In this document: positions 1 through 14,151 of the stretch, piece after piece
Numbering within the stretch: the stretch's first letter is position 1
Layout: every line of letters starts with the position of its first letter
The notes under the pieces: model-generated
Told to the model about the DNA's origin: nothing
Databases searched by the model: none
What the model saw: only the letters and a program-made list of their open reading frames with translations
Position numbers and translations under genes: made by a program
Source of the DNA: Chionis minor
Taxonomy: Eukaryota; Chordata; Aves; Charadriiformes; Chionididae
Length of the DNA stretch: 64,000 nt
Direction of reading: 5' to 3'
Assembly (NCBI GenBank): GCA_013398295.1
Contig: VZSF01001525.1
Span: 32,576-96,575, forward strand

Positions 1-602
1 TAATTATTACCTGCATGCAATTTACTTTTTATTATTCTAGGGAACTAGTGCAGTACAAAGTAATTTTTCCCAAATATATGCGTTCATGAAAACTCTGTGG
101 AATGCAAGCATCCCATATGGGAATCTGCTGCACAGATCATACATGAAAAATGGCCAGACATAGTGGTTTACATCTTTTCTGCAATAACCTAGAGAGACAG
201 AAGAAAATGCTATTCCCTGGAAGCCCTTAGAAAGAACAAATTCAAAACCTGGCTTCCTTTTTTTTTTTTAAAAGAGGAAACACTACTCGGCTGAACACCC
301 CCTTCTCTCTCTATTCTCATACAACTGGTACACAAAAAGCAAATCAGAGGCTTTCCACTGCTAATGTAATGATGAACCAGACGGTACGAGACTGTTTAAA
401 GAAGGCTTGTAGCAGCAGACAGCATGGTGTGAGGTTTTCTAGGTGTGAGGCATTTCTAGACCACAGATATTTCCTAAATACCTATCTTTGGAAAAAACAT
501 GGTTCTTCGTTCCAGTTATAACCTGCAGATGAAGTCACGTAAGATGGAAACGCTTCCCAGACTTTTAAGCAAAGTATGAGAAAAGCTCTCAAACATACTT
601 AC

Positions 603-3600
603 ATTTTGCAAATGATAGAATGCTGAACCTCAAACTCTAAGTTACTGATAACCGGACACGTATAAACTTTGGTGGCTGAGAGGTCATCAGACGCCCGTCC
701 AGGTGAGTTATCCTCATTAGGGACTGGCTCACTCTTCCAAGTTTTGTTCAACTTTTCCATGTCTTCCTTCAGCTGATCCAGACACTGGCTCAAGAACTCA
801 TGTGCATCCTAGGAACGGGGTGAACTCAAAGTGACTTTCTACAACTTCATTCAGAATCTTTCTCTCAAACACACACAAACTGGGGAAATTATGTTTTAGT
901 TCATTGCATTCAGCAATACTAAGGCAGTTCTGCACTAACAAACAGCAGGCAATTGTTGTAATTCAATCAAAAGCTCAAGTCACTGTCAAATAGAGTTGAA
1001 GCTCGACAGGAGTTCAGTGCAGTCCAAACACTGAACAAATTACACATAATTGTTTCTAGACAATATGGTACTTACGTTCTGCATGTACCCAGAAAATCTC
1101 TCTGCAGTAGCTGAAATGGCACTTTTCACCTTCTTGAGCAGCTCTTTCTTAACCTCGGGGCTGCAGACATCCTTTTTAGCAAGCAGATGGGCAAAGCGTC
1201 TGCAGAAGTCAATGCAATGAAACACTGATTGGCTTTCCAGGACTTTAGAGAAACAAAATAAAACTCATGATACCTCATTTTAAAGGTCTCTAAAAGCTTT
1301 TCGCCTGTGATAAGTGGTTCAGGGGTTCTGCATAAAAATATCTCATATATAATTAACCTTTTCCATTTCAAGCATTTTGAAATCTCATTTGAGGCCATCA
1401 TTAGAACAGGACCCAAATGAACAAAAAAATTCCACAATCTTTTAAGGTAAAGAGAAGAGCCTTATAAAGTTCTATAAACTTATTTCTGCTATATCTTTTA
1501 CAATGAGAAAAAAACCACCCTACAATGCTCTTTGAAAACATTTGTACTGACAGGAGCTATGAAATCACATGGCACCAAAATAAGCAGCATAAAATTCATT
1601 AGATTCAACTTGCATGGTCAAACTGGTTTGTTTTTTGGTTTTTTTTAAATTTTAAAATTTCCATTCAGTTGTAATGTTTTCGGTGCTCAGTTATCGTGAT
1701 TTAGTTATCTTTTTCCACAGGAAATACACATCCAATATATTCCAAGCGTAACAGGTTCAGTCATAGTACATATTTGGGAAGATGTCACGTTCCATGACCC
1801 ACATACACACAAAAAAAAAAAGACAGAAAAGACCTCTGCAGTCCCCTCCCACCCCAAACCAACACCTAGTACTCAGTTACCCAAAGAATCTGATCAGTTT
1901 ACTGCAGCTCAACAAGTTTCTGCTGAGCACCAGTGCGTGCTCTTCTAACCCTCTACAACTGCTCAGTGAAGCACATCAGGAGACAGGCCTTTTTTCCCCA
2001 CAAAGCAGTTGACAGGCAGTCGCTTTTCAACCAGAAAAACACTGATCATGCCAGATCAAGTGCCCACACCCAAACCAACAGAAGCCACCGAGTATCAGCT
2101 CTGGCTTGTACTTAGGCACAGGATCACACAATGCCCTCCGTCAGTGGTACTACAGCACAAGCTCTACCCACAGCCTACCATTAGGTAGATGGGGCACAAG
2201 CTTCAGAGGTCTTTCTGAAAAAAAATTAGGAGAAGGACATTTCAAGAGGCATGCGGAACAACCTCTGATCTCCAGTAGCGTAGGAAGAGTTCAAGAAGAC
2301 ACAGCAAAAATGGAAATGACCCCAAAAGGTATAAAACACAAAAATGGAAACAGAAACTGTCCTGATAATCCTGGATCTTGTTCAGTGAGAGAAAAGAAAC
2401 GAGGTACACAAGAGCATGTGTAAGAAAAATCCCAAACGGCAGAGAGTGCGGTATATAGAGCAAACAGCAGTTTGCCTTTCCGACAGACATACGATGGAAT
2501 ATGAACGGCACAGGAATTCAAAATTTCAAAGAGAAAATAGAGTTTTACATAATACAGAAACCTTTGGAGTTTCTTGACTTGAGGTCTGACTGAACTGAGA
2601 GTTCAGCTGAATTTAGAAAAAGATTAAGTATGCAGAATTTGAACTCTCTGCGCTAGACAAAGGGTATTTTCCAAAAAGGCATTAGCCCTCACACATCAGG
2701 TGAAGTTAGTGACCAGCTTAAACTCAAGCTGGTAATGTTTTAAAAGAAGAAGTTATTCTCCACTTATTAATTTTGCAGTTTCTTGCATTTTCTTCTGACA
2801 CATTTCATTCTGCCACCAGAAATACAGCAGAAGATATGAAAGACTGCCTGTAACTCAACATTGCAATTTTTAAGAGCCTACTTCCTATTTCTAAAGTAAA
2901 ACTCCAAAATACAGAGAGCTCTAGGATTTATAGTATTCTCTATGAAGGTGCTTCAGTATTACAAAACTAGTTTTTTTCAGTAAGAAAAGAGAAAATACCC
3001 TTCCCAGAGAGTCAATTTTACCTGATAAGTGCATTGAGAGGAATTTTTTTCCACGGGATACCCTGCTTGAGCAAATCATTAGCAAAAGACTGAATTGAAA
3101 ACAAGGACTGTAGAATGGCATTCATATAGCAGGTGTTCCCCAAGTTTGAAAATCTGAAAAAAAAAAAAGAAGATTGAACGTGGTATGTATGTCAATGTGC
3201 AAACGTATCAGTGTCAAACACAGCACTACTAACGGGCAGGACATTCACGCCGGCCACTCCCCACAAAGTTTCTTACGGTAGCTCTCCTCCTGCCTTTCAC
3301 ACTAAACTGAAAACTCATGGAAGGCGGCACTTATCAGTAAAGCACCCATGAGTTTCTACAATCATAATTTTAAAAAAGTGTGGGTGTATATGTATATACA
3401 CACACACACACACACACACAAGATAGAGAAATGAATCAATAAAGTGTATGAAAGGAATATGCATTACCTGAAATTATTATACCTCTAAAATTCTCAGGAA
3501 GTAAATTTAAGAATACGTGTTTTCTAAACTAGGAAGAGCATTCCCTGTCTCATTGTTCATTAATTTCAGGATTTTTTTCTTCATTAAAGAATTATAACAA

Positions 3601-6600
3601 GAATGTGCATGTTCTGATGATCAAAGTGCGCACGCTAGATAAAGAAAATTCAATTTACCCTTGTAATTGTTGTTGAGGATGGGTTGAAAGGGGCACTCGG
3701 GGTTTGTTCCACCCTGTGTAATCTTGATTAGATCTCATTTTTTTAACAGAAAGAGGGGCAGGCTGAGAAAGAAATCCCAGGCTTCTTTTGGCTGAAGGGG
3801 TCTGGCTGGATACAGTAGACCTAAAAACATAAAAGGATAAGAAGCATAAGATTTCTAATGCTCTTCCTTAAATAGCTATAGTCCATGACACTGGAATTTT
3901 ACCACTAAAGGAGACAAGGACTGAAAAAACCATACAAGACAACTGGCATGTGTCATAATGCAAAAGAGGTCTAAGAGAGAGAACTTTTTTCCAGAGCACT
4001 TAAAATACTTTGTTTGGTTAAATTTCGTTACATTCACAGGTATGCATCCAGTGTAATCAAGTATTTTGTCTTTAAGATATTTAACAATTCCCCTCACTGT
4101 ATGATGAGAGGAAGAATGATCATGTAGCAGGAGGTTACTGCTCCTAATGTACGCTTAAAATTCACATCTGGACCAGAGTCTTAATTTTCAGCCTCTTGTT
4201 CTTGTAACCTAATCACTCCGGACCGCAGTCCCTCGTGCGTAAAGCACAGACAATGCTTCTTTCCTTGCTTGATCTTCTAAGTCATCTATCTAGGGCAGAG
4301 AACGACAGTTTGATTGCACGGCATCTAACAGAGAAGAATCCCAACCTCAGCAGGATTCAGTATTACTAAAATACTGTTATTAAAATACAGGGTTTCAAGC
4401 CATTCATCCACTTTGGAAAAACGAAGCAAGGATTCATTGAAAAGTTCCAGAGTTTATATAGAATTTGAACCGTCCAGAGTTTAGGTATCATCTGGATCAG
4501 CCATTCGCAATGACTATAACAGACTTGAGCGATTTTAGAAAGTCTGTCTATTGGCAAGCAGTAACTGGAGTTTGTACAAGCCACTAGAGCAACTGTAGCC
4601 ACCCTGAATACCTAGATTGTACTCCTGGGAAAAAAAAAAAAACATGACAAACCCATGTTTTATGCGTAAGCTATAAAGCTTATAAGGTATATAGATAGCT
4701 ATAAGCTATATACCATGTGATAAATACACAGGAAACTGAAGATCCTAATTCCTGGGAAAGAACTGTCATTTGCAGTTCATGCTAGTGAATCAGTCCTACC
4801 TGTCCAGGGTGGAACTGCCAGTGGAGTACTCTTTTGATGAAGACCGACTACCATAAAAGGACGATGACTGCAGTGGTAAAATACCTTGAAAAACAGAAAG
4901 AGAAGCGGGTAATTTTGTTCCAGGTAACTCAGCTATTAATACAATATACAACTCCTTTAAAAGTATCGACTCAAAAGGTTTAAAACACTGTTTTCCAGAA
5001 TTGGTTGGGAAAGTACTAATACACAAACGCACATACTTAGATGCACTAATGCAAATATTAATCACATGTAAGTAAAGACATGCCAGAGCTTTAATTGAAT
5101 TTATACAATAATCTCCTTCAAATCCAATTTGTAATACAAAACATTAAAAAGTCATTGAGTTGTCTTAACTATCTGAAAGATAACAAAGATCCATCTCTTG
5201 TTCAAATATACAAGATACACATAACAGAAAACTCACTAATGATTTCCAATACAGTGCTCTCAAAACTCAAGGTAAACATGCAGAAGCGAAAACAGTTTCT
5301 CTTCCCACTCCAAATTCCTCAGTAAATTACTATATGCTTTGGGGCAAAAAATGATTGTTTCATTGTTCTGATATCACAGTGTCAGATCCTGAGACTCTTA
5401 ATGCCTCAGATGGTGCCAAGTAAAAAAAATGCTCTCAAGAGTCAAAAAACCCACCTATTATGGTGAATCACAGCGTAATTTTGTTTGGATAATGTATAAA
5501 CACTTGCTCTAACCCCGCTTGAAATTGTTTGAGCCATGCAACTTTCAAAAATGCAGATATATGAAGGAAGTTTGCGATACTGTTACCTGAACTTGCAGGT
5601 ACAGACTCACAGATTCTAATTTTGGCTCTAAAGAACAAACCAGATTTTCATTCAGAGATAAACATTCATGTTACTGGCTCCTCCAGCAACACGTCTGTGC
5701 CATCAGAGCTGCACTAAAAAAAGAATGCATTCACAGAAACATTCCCCATAAAAACAAGATCTTGAATGCATTCCCCTTTAGGGGGCAAGAGGCCCAGTAT
5801 TTATTAGTAAAACTGAAGCACGGTGCTGCATACTAGCTTATGTACATACTGTCAATATTTCTATATTGTCTGTAAAAACTTGTCATGCACCAGTATCCAA
5901 TAGAACTTTGGTACAACCAGAACAAAAAGTCCTGTCCCCAAAGTGTTCCCCTGCTAAGTTCTGGGGAAGAGATAGAGAAGTAAAAGCAAACATTTCCAGC
6001 TCAAAAACCAGTCTACGATTCACGTGGGCATTAACAGCAAGGGAGAGCTCTAAAAATAAAGATGAAAGCAAGCAAAAAGGAAATCCTTAGGTGTTTACAG
6101 GAATCCCCTCCCAAGGGGAAGGGCGGCTGGGAGCAAAGTATGAAGCTGCTTGTTGAATTTTCAAACAAGGCGGCACACGGGCTGGCATCAGCACCTAAGT
6201 ATAAAGGTCAGGGTCACACTAGAGCAGGGTAGGCTTTGAAAACAAAGGCACGTTGTTTGCATCTCATATACGGCTCTGTAGGAAGCAAGAAAGTTAGTGT
6301 CACAGGGAAAGCAGATTAGGAAAACCACCTCTGCAGCAGCTTCCTAAACTAATATCCAATGGGTAAAACGGGATTGGTCAAAGCCAGGTATCATTTGGCT
6401 TTAATTTAATTTTTTTTTTTACCTGATGTCCTATTTTCCTCTGCCTGCTTCAGATTCAACTGTTTCTCTCTGCTACTGTTCAAGTACTTCCATGCTGGAT
6501 CGCTCAAGGCTTTATTATTCCTACAGATAAACAAAAGTGGAAGTCAGTGCAGTTACAGAAGATACAGGATATTCCTGCTCGATATTTACAAGTTGTTTTA

Positions 6601-9600
6601 AAGCATTTCTCTCCTGTCACCTTTAACACCTGACTGTGGAACAGTTAAACTTTGCTCACAGATAAGTTTAACCAACTGATTTAAATAAGCCTTCTTACTT
6701 AAGATTAAATGCGATATCAAACAATTGGAGCTTATTCTCCAAATGGCAATTTCTCTTCACAAATTGTGTTTGTAAAGGGTCGAAGGAAGTTCAGTAAAGA
6801 AGGTACCTATTGCCATATACATACAGCACATACGACAACCCTGACTAAACTGAAAAAAGAAAGATGACAAAATTTGCATGTGCTACTTCCTGGAAATCAA
6901 CTACTAGAGCAGGTTGCATTTCCCTCATTAATCCTGAATGCAAACCCCAATTCAAGCACCCAGTGTGTTCACAAGTTGAACAGTGGCTGGCCTGTACCAT
7001 GTTGTTGAGACAGGAAATGCCCAAGCATTCTTTTCAGAAAAAAGTACTTTTACAAATGAACAAAGAGTTTAACATCAGAAACTAGAAACAACAGTTACTT
7101 ACGTTGAAGAATCATTCTCTTTGGGATAATCTTCACTCATTTCTGAACCAGGAAGTTGCGTTCTTTTTCTCTTTTCACTGATGACAGAAAATTTTTGAAG
7201 TGGTCATTCTTTCAGAAAGGCTAGTAAATGATCCTCTTCCAACTGAACAGACCTCCTCAATGCTTTCTGTGCATTTTGCACCTATCTTCCACAATCTCCA
7301 GTTTTATAACATAGCATACAGAGAAGAATTTGGTCTGCCCAACTCTTAAGTTGTTCATAAAGCTCTAGTGCCAGTACCAGCCAGAGGCTAGAAAAGCACA
7401 TATTAACATCCTGTTAAAAGCAACAGCAAAGCCAGAGGAAGGAACATGTTCCCTTCTAAGGGTACTGAGTTGCACCTGCAGCTCTATAAAGAGCTAAATT
7501 TTAACAATATCATAATAAGAAGGTAATGCTCGTACCGATTCTCCAACAAGCCCGTTCTGTGAGGGACTGATGACGCAGGAGACGTTGAAACATTCACCCT
7601 GTTGCTAGGTGCTCCAGCTCCAGCGGAATTCTTAGCAGACGCTCTTGCTGGGGTACCCAGCACCTTGCGAAACGGATTTTCCTCCTTACTTTCCACAGCC
7701 ACTCTTTTGGGAGGAGTCTGAAAAACCCAAGTGGGCCAGCGAGACAACCGAAACAAAGAAAAACATGACCATCTTCAGTCTAACCTAGCATTTACACCAC
7801 TGCTTTACTTGCTACAGTGTAGCTTCCAAAAGCAGAAAAATGCTACTTGTAATAGATTAAGAGTTTCACACTAATTAGACAGAGGTGAAATTTTGACTGT
7901 ATTGATGCAAGTCATAAATACAAAACTCCACTGTGGTAATCAATTTCCCTTCTCACTTTCCAATGCTAAGTGAGCTGAACTTTGGTTTTTAAAATCGCCT
8001 TTACATGCTTTGACATTACAAAACCCAAGGCGTGATTCCTAACTATCCCCAGATTAATCCTGGGTGGTATTAAAAAAACAAAACCAAAAAAAAGCAAACA
8101 AAAAAAGCAGCCGCACTAAAACCCACACGATTAGAACAGTGCGCTGACAGCCTTGGGCCAAGCAAGTGCCACATGTAATGCAATGGAAAGAGCTAATAGT
8201 TGGTTGACTAAGGAATGTTGGTCAATTTTAGACTTGAAAACTAAACATGTCTAATCTTACCACTGTATACACAGCCTTAGAGTTTTTGCTGCGAGATTGC
8301 CTTTAAGCAACATGTAAAGCTTGGTTTGGGACGTCAAAAATATTGTCCCTCAGGGCAGGAACATGCATATATTCACAGACATAACAAGTAAATTAAAGTT
8401 GGTAGCTAAACCATGAAATCCGCGTTATGCAGGGAGGCAAGGAAGAAGAAAAATATTTTGAAGGAAAACCACTTTTGGGGAAAACTCTGCAAAATTTACA
8501 GAAGAATCTGAGCGGAACGCCACAAATTAAGTAACTTTATCCTGATACAAAACTGAGTCAGCAGCTTTTCAATATATAGATTTGGCTGAAGTCTGCTAAA
8601 CTCATTAAGACCTGTGCCGACTATAACATGTCCGGCTGCTACGTAAGGTGTTCAGTATAAACAAAGAGATATTCAGAACTATGGGAGAAGAAAGTCTTAA
8701 TCATGCACTTCTCCTCTATTCCTGCCTCTTCTCTGCCTGACTGATAGCTCAGCATGAAGAACACATTCTGTCCGCCACAGCCAGACACTGACCTTTCTTA
8801 TTCACACAGAATACATGGCTCCTCATGAGCAAGACAAACCATTGCCAACCACCCTGTTCATACTTATTCCAAGCCCTCCAGATTACAAAGGCTTTGCATG
8901 CAAAATAAGTATTTACCATGCTGTTACAACATACAATAAGAGAATAAGAGGAGGAAGTGAATAAAATGAAAGGAGAGGAAAAATTTGAATAACTAAACAA
9001 ACCTGGTTCTCTATATAAGAGAATTGCCTATTAGCTTCCTTCTGTGTGGTCCTGCTGCCCAGCACACCTCCAAAGCTGCCAGATCCCTGAGAGGGTTTCC
9101 CAGCTGACAGGAAAAGTACACAACATTCAATTTCATTGTCATTTAACTGATTGGCATTCTTATTTGTAAAACGTTATTTAGCTGAAGTTGATTTTGGAAA
9201 GGACACACTAGATTTCTTGCCAATAGACAGTACAATTTTCTGACTGCACAGCCATAAGCACGTATTTATAGATATCTCTTACATTTACTCAGTTGGCAGT
9301 AAAGTTCCTATCCTTAAAAAGAACACAATAAAATAAGAGGTAAAATAAAAAGGGAAGAGACTACGCATGTGTGATAAACAGACAAAGAGTTTTTCAAATA
9401 CCAACATACTGACAAAATAATCAATTCCTACATGTTTAATCTCTGCTTATTGTACAGCACAACAAAGGCACATTATGAGAAAGGTATATAACAAAAATTG
9501 GGGCTCAGGGCCAGAGAAAAGCATTTCCACAAAGGCAAAGAAAGTCAGTAACACAAGGAGGACGAAACAGCTAAAGACGAAAAAAAGAAAACCCCTCTCC

Positions 9601-12600
9601 AAGCAGTTATTAACATGATTTACAACAATTGCACTTACCAGTATGAACCCTGTCTTGATGGACTGCATCCAAATACATCCGCATTTCATTTGCATCTTTA
9701 AATGGTACCTTATCAATCGTCAGGAAGCTGGTATCCTTTAGCGTTAGCATCAGGCAGCACAGTTTTCTACCATTTGGTCTTAAGGTCACAGTTTTAATGT
9801 TATGGCTTAGCTGAAAAAAAAAGAAAGTGACTATAAACATAAATCCATTTTTAAAAGGCCAAAACACTTACAAATTCAAACAAAACACTTCAAACAGAGA
9901 GGGTAAGAGGCACTCGCACCAAAATACTTCTCCTTGCTCCATTCTGAGCAAACATTAAGCCTCACAGAATGAATGCAATCAGTGATCTTGGAAGCTAACA
10001 GAACGGAAAGGACAGTATCACTATAGCTCAACAGACCCTATATACCAGGAAAAGCTTTCTGAAACTTGCTTAGCTATTGAGTGTGACATTTTTTAATGTA
10101 AAGGAGTAAGAGCTTTGTATAGTGCATTTAGCTGTTTGAAACTTCCACATCAAATTTGAAATATAGTTTGAGATGGGGAAAGTTTTAAACGTTAAGTACA
10201 AACACCTAGTCACTTTATAATGTGCTCTCGGGGAAGACAGATTTGACATAGCTTAAATAATTTGCTGAGGGAGTAAGTCAATAAAAAACATGCTCAGTCT
10301 ATATGCAACATTATAACAATTGAGTGGTGTCAAAACTTTCAGGGTTATGGTCAAGCACAAGAATAATTTTAATAAGCATTTGTGCTCCCTAGTAATGCCA
10401 CTGCTGCTTTATTATACCATTACTTAATTGTTACTCAATGCTAAGCCACCTATAAGAACTGCCTGCTCAGTAAAGGCTCTTCTATTCACACAGGTTGAGG
10501 GTAACTCCTACAGCAGAAGAAGCCGAAGAATCTCTCACATCTGCAGATGGCACAGAAGTTGGACAATACATACCTAAGCATAGTCTCATTTTCAATTCCC
10601 TTGTCCTTTTTTGCTTAATTCTTCATTTTGCTGCCGCTTCTTTAGCCTTGCCTAAGATGCACAATGACCTCTGTGCCAGTATATTGCTATACGCAACAGT
10701 TCATACTAGATTGGAAACCACAGCCAAGGTCACCAGGCACTACACAGGACAGAGAAAACACTGCCCATCAGATTGGAGTCTTCTCCTCATTTGGCCTGAC
10801 CTCCATACTGCCACACTACTGCCCTAAACAATGATGATAATAGACATGAACACTAATTACACTCTGACACCAAAGTTTCGCTATACATTGCTCTAGAACC
10901 TGTCTTGTCTCCTTCAAATTATGCACAAGTTTAAAAATAAATTTTTATTTAAATTTGTTCAGGCATATAAAAGGCAATCCATGTTTACCAGTGAGAATTC
11001 TTTTGTTTCCACGCAGAACTCTAGCTTCTTGGAAAGCCCATCTAGGCACAACAGCAGTTTATAAGAGGCTGGAAAATCACCTCAGTTGGAAACTAAGGGT
11101 TTATTTTGCTGGGAATATTATGCTTCTGAAATACTTTGTGCTCAATCCTTGTGTTTTGGGGATTTTTGGGGGAGGGTGATGGTGTTTGTTTGGTTTGGTT
11201 TTTGGTTTGTTTGGGGGTTTTTTTTGTTTTTTTTTTAATAGAAGCTAAAAATGTCTTTCAAGACGTCAGAATTGAAAAGGGTGCTCCAAATTTTTCATCC
11301 TCTCCTAAAACACTACGCCCAGTGCAAAGAGATTACAGTTACTTCACCATCTCGGCGCAACACAACCTATTTCAACTCAAAATGCTTTCACGAGAGGGCT
11401 CCATCCATACTCTCCATGCACCTGTTACAACCCAGTCAGCGTCACAAAGTCTTGGGAGGTGGGGGTAAACAAAGTCTTTCTCTTGATACATATCTAGCAT
11501 CCAGGACAACTTAGGCAAAGCCCTGAAACATCAGTAAAACATATCATCTGACATAAGATATTTGATGTCACACCAGCCGCTGTAGATAGAAATATAACCC
11601 TGGATCCATCCAAATGTTCCATTACAGAAACTAAAAAAAGGTGGGGAAATCACTCACCGTTCTCCCAGAGCAACTTGTCACAAATAGGGAATGCTACTTC
11701 TAAAGCAAAATTATCAGGAAATCGTCATGCCTGAAGTGGCACGCAAGAGCACTGTGACAGACTGGGGCCGGCTCACATAAACTACACTCGAGCACAACCC
11801 CACAGCGCAAGGGGCAGGCAGCTCTCCCTGCCTCCTGCTCGCTCCCACCAACGCTCTTGTGCTGGTGTCTGTGTCGCTTTGAGATGAACAGGGCCACAAA
11901 GCAGATCCCGCCGAAGAATAACCACCATCCAAAGAAAAATGCTCGGTCTACAGATGCGACATTTCCTCCTCCTCATCTGCCACCTCCCCAGCTGCATGGT
12001 GCCGTATCACCCCCTCCACCACATCTCATGTTGGGTCCTTTTCCCAAATTAATTCCTCTGAAAACCCTCCACTGAGCTCACAGAGAGATCCGATGAGCGC
12101 CAGAGCCAGCACATGCGAGAGGCCAGGAGCAAAACCTGCCCCTTCAGGCCATGGGTAGGTGTTCTATAGGCTCATCCTCCTCATGGAACCACCTTTTGAG
12201 TAACCGTCACACCATGTCACCACTCGTCCAGGCAGAAAGGAGCAGGTGAGAACAAGCACCCAGGGAAGGTACAAAGGGAAGAAGAGACAACTATTCTCTC
12301 AGAGGCAACGTGGTCCAATGCTGGATTAAATCAAACACGCAGCCACAGCATCGCACGTGAGAAGGCAGACGATTCTTTTCAAGTCTACAGCAACAGAGGT
12401 AGGAACTATCCACAGCTAATGGTGTTCTCACACCTTGATTCCGAGGCAACACAGGCTGCCAGGTTCTTTACTGAGACTTTTCAGCATACTAAGGCAGCAA
12501 AACCTGATCTTTCAGAAATAAAATGAACTTTTTTCCCCTCTGAGTCCACACACATAAATAAATGGCTTAGAGAAAGGTCTGGTGAACACTACTGATGAAA

Positions 12601-13585
12601 AACAGTGGCACGAAAAAGAAGCAGCCAACATTTACATCAGTTTACAAAGTCACTAAACAAGATAGGATTCCCCCCCCCCCAACTGCTCTTATACACTCTA
12701 CTCATTTTTAAGTAATACAGAAATTTTTTACAGAAAAACACTCCTTCATACTCCTTCAATCTGGGGCATCTTGTACAAAAAAAACAAGGAAAACTGAGCT
12801 GAAAACGACTGCAGAATGAAAAAAAAGGCAATTTAGGCTGAAGATTCCAAGAGAATCCTTAACAGTGACCTGCATCAGTCTCCCAGTGAGGAAAGCACAT
12901 TGCCTGACATTTTTAAAACCTAAAACTGTAACAACTGCTGTTCAGCAGGGTCTCGTATAAACAAGCAGAAAGGTTACAAGTGTGTTAACAATGATGCTTT
13001 TGAGCTGAAAAAACTGCTAGTACAAATTGTTCAGGATCTGTTCAGGACCTCTAGATTCTGCAAATGTAGTGGTAACAGAAAGGTTACACATGCCAAAAAT
13101 GTGAACACATGAGGCACAGTGCTATATAACTTTTCCTGCTTTTTGGTTTTTCCCATTCAGTGGTATCTTGATGCCGACCTCAACAGATCCTTTAACAATA
13201 CACGTGAATAATTTACAGCAGAGTTATACAAAGGGATTAGTGTTCAGGAAACGAGGAACAAGAAACAGTGACAAAGGGAAGTTTGCATGACACTTAATAG
13301 CCTTGAAGAGGACAGCTGTTCACAAAAGAGCACAATCCATGCACTGCTCAAACAAAAGCCTTAATATTTGGTGTACCTGAAACGTCTTTGGAATTCCTCC
13401 AACATTGTAGTGAACCACTAGACTCACTTTGTTGTCCTTCTCCACAATTTCAAAGCTCCCTTCTTTCCATTTTGTAATCCCAGTCTGCATGCTGCGCATC
13501 CGGACAGGTCCATGCACCTTTAGCGGAGCCATGCTTTCTCGCAGAAAAAGAGCTAACAAGAGCAAGCACACTCCACCTATAAAAC
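603..13585 (-). CDS. USP37: Ubiquitin-specific protease 37, 5' eleven coding exons (3' part lies beyond window start)
   Basis: Cysteine deubiquitinase that removes ubiquitin from cell-cycle substrates such as cyclin A. Coding exons in transcript order: 13532-13377 (ATG at 13532, exon begins about 13585 after a TTTTTAACAG acceptor), 9810-9639, 9103-9003, 7717-7536, 7177-7103, 6520-6423, 4884-4800, 3820-3659, 3153-3022, 1199-1076, 808-603. All junctions are GT-AG and phases join without a break over about 497 codons. The N-terminus (MAPLKVHGPVRMRSMQTGI) through about residue 110 is the PH-like domain; about 110-340 is a Ser-rich linker with a KEN box; the USP fold starts at about 343 with the Cys box and continues to FEVQHSIICK. 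The His box and ubiquitin-interacting motifs are outside the window. A non-coding first exon is expected near 13.88 kb (possible donor at 13880/13879), close to the CNOT9 start. Family identification rests on strong similarity to human USP37 from memory. Confidence 0.95.
3022..3153 (-). CDS. USP37: USP37 exon carrying the catalytic Cys box
   Basis: This 132-bp exon encodes GFSNLGNTCYMNAILQSLFS followed by FANDLLKQGIPWKKIPLNALI. The Cys of NTCYMN is the USP nucleophile and falls at about residue 352 of this model (human Cys350). The preceding exon (3820-3659) ends in QQQLQ with two bases of the Gly codon, and the next exon (1199-1076) starts with the last base of an Arg codon, so both joins keep frame. 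Nothing suggests loss of activity. Confidence 0.95.
3398..3421. repeat. (CA)n microsatellite
   Basis: About 12 uninterrupted CA units, preceded by a short TATATGTATATA run, in the USP37 intron between the exons at 3022-3153 and 3659-3820. Probably length-polymorphic; no functional signal seen. Confidence 0.95.
7103..7177 (-). CDS. USP37: USP37 exon with KEN-box degron
   Basis: A 75-bp exon encodes EKRKRTQLPGSEMSEDYPKE and continues NDSS. Counting from the assigned start, Lys-Glu-Asn falls at residues 223-225. This is where, from memory, human USP37 has the KEN box read by APC/C-Cdh1. The basic run KRKR just before it could serve as a nuclear localisation patch (inference). Exon phase is 2 on both sides. 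Confidence 0.88.
9811..13376 (-). other. USP37 first coding intron (3.6 kb), mostly featureless
   Basis: AT-rich intron between the exon ending at 13377 and the exon starting at 9810. It contains T/G-rich low-complexity sequence at about 11170-11240 and a C-run at about 12670-12680. A more GC-rich island at about 11700-12250 has one minus-strand frame with a hydrophobic stretch followed by basic residues (see findings). I saw no exon or clear transposon in it. Confidence 0.6.
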
Positions 13586-13998
13586 CTGTTAAAAAGGAGA
13601 AATTCGTAACTAGGCAGGCCAAAGAATCAGCACAGACAGACATTGGCGTGGCTTGAAGTTTCTCTAGAAGTTTGGTGGAACTGCTTGGCCGGCGTTTTCA
13701 AACACGGCGAAGGAAAGTCAGGCACAGGGAAACTTAGGATTCATAAAACCTCTCCCAGTTTGGGCAGCAAGGCGCAGATTCCTCACTGCTGGAAGCCGAG
13801 CAGACCCAACCCACGGCCGCAGAACTTCTCGCAAACCCTTACAGCAACTTCAAACGAGAAATAGCACCCCCACCCTCACCGCCGCTGCGGGATCCCGGTT
13901 GGCATGGCGGGGGTGGTGGTGGCGATATTTTAAATTTTAAAAATAAATAAATAAAAATTAGAAGAAACTAATGAAGCGGCCCCGGGAGGGGCAGCTGA

Positions 13999-14053
13999 NN
14001 NNNNNNNNNNNNNNNNNNNNNNNNNNNNNNNNNNNNNNNNNNNNNNNNNNNNN
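13999..14053. other. Assembly gap (55 N)
   Basis: A run of N inside the CpG island between USP37 and CNOT9. Flanks are very GC-rich (purine-rich AAGGGGAAAGGGGAAGGGGG after the gap). Sequence content, and possibly the USP37 first exon, is unknown here. Confidence 1.
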
Positions 14054-14117
14054 AAGGGGAAAGGGGAAGGGGGCGGCGGCGGCGGATGGCGGGAACCGGC
14101 CAGCAGCGCCAGACGCC

Positions 14118-14151
14118 GCACGCACGCACGCACGCACGCGCGCGCGCGCGC
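14118..14151. repeat. Alternating purine-pyrimidine tract (CGCA/CG)n
   Basis: 34 bp of strictly alternating G/A and C: CGCA repeats running into a pure CG run. This is the classical Z-DNA-prone composition, and it directly abuts the CRE at 14152. Located in the USP37/CNOT9 promoter. Confidence 0.9.

Noticed and set aside
1..602. Possible further USP37 exon at the window start
   Set aside because: No frame matches the residues following IICK (CGEIIPKREQF-like) with splice sites; it looks like intron.
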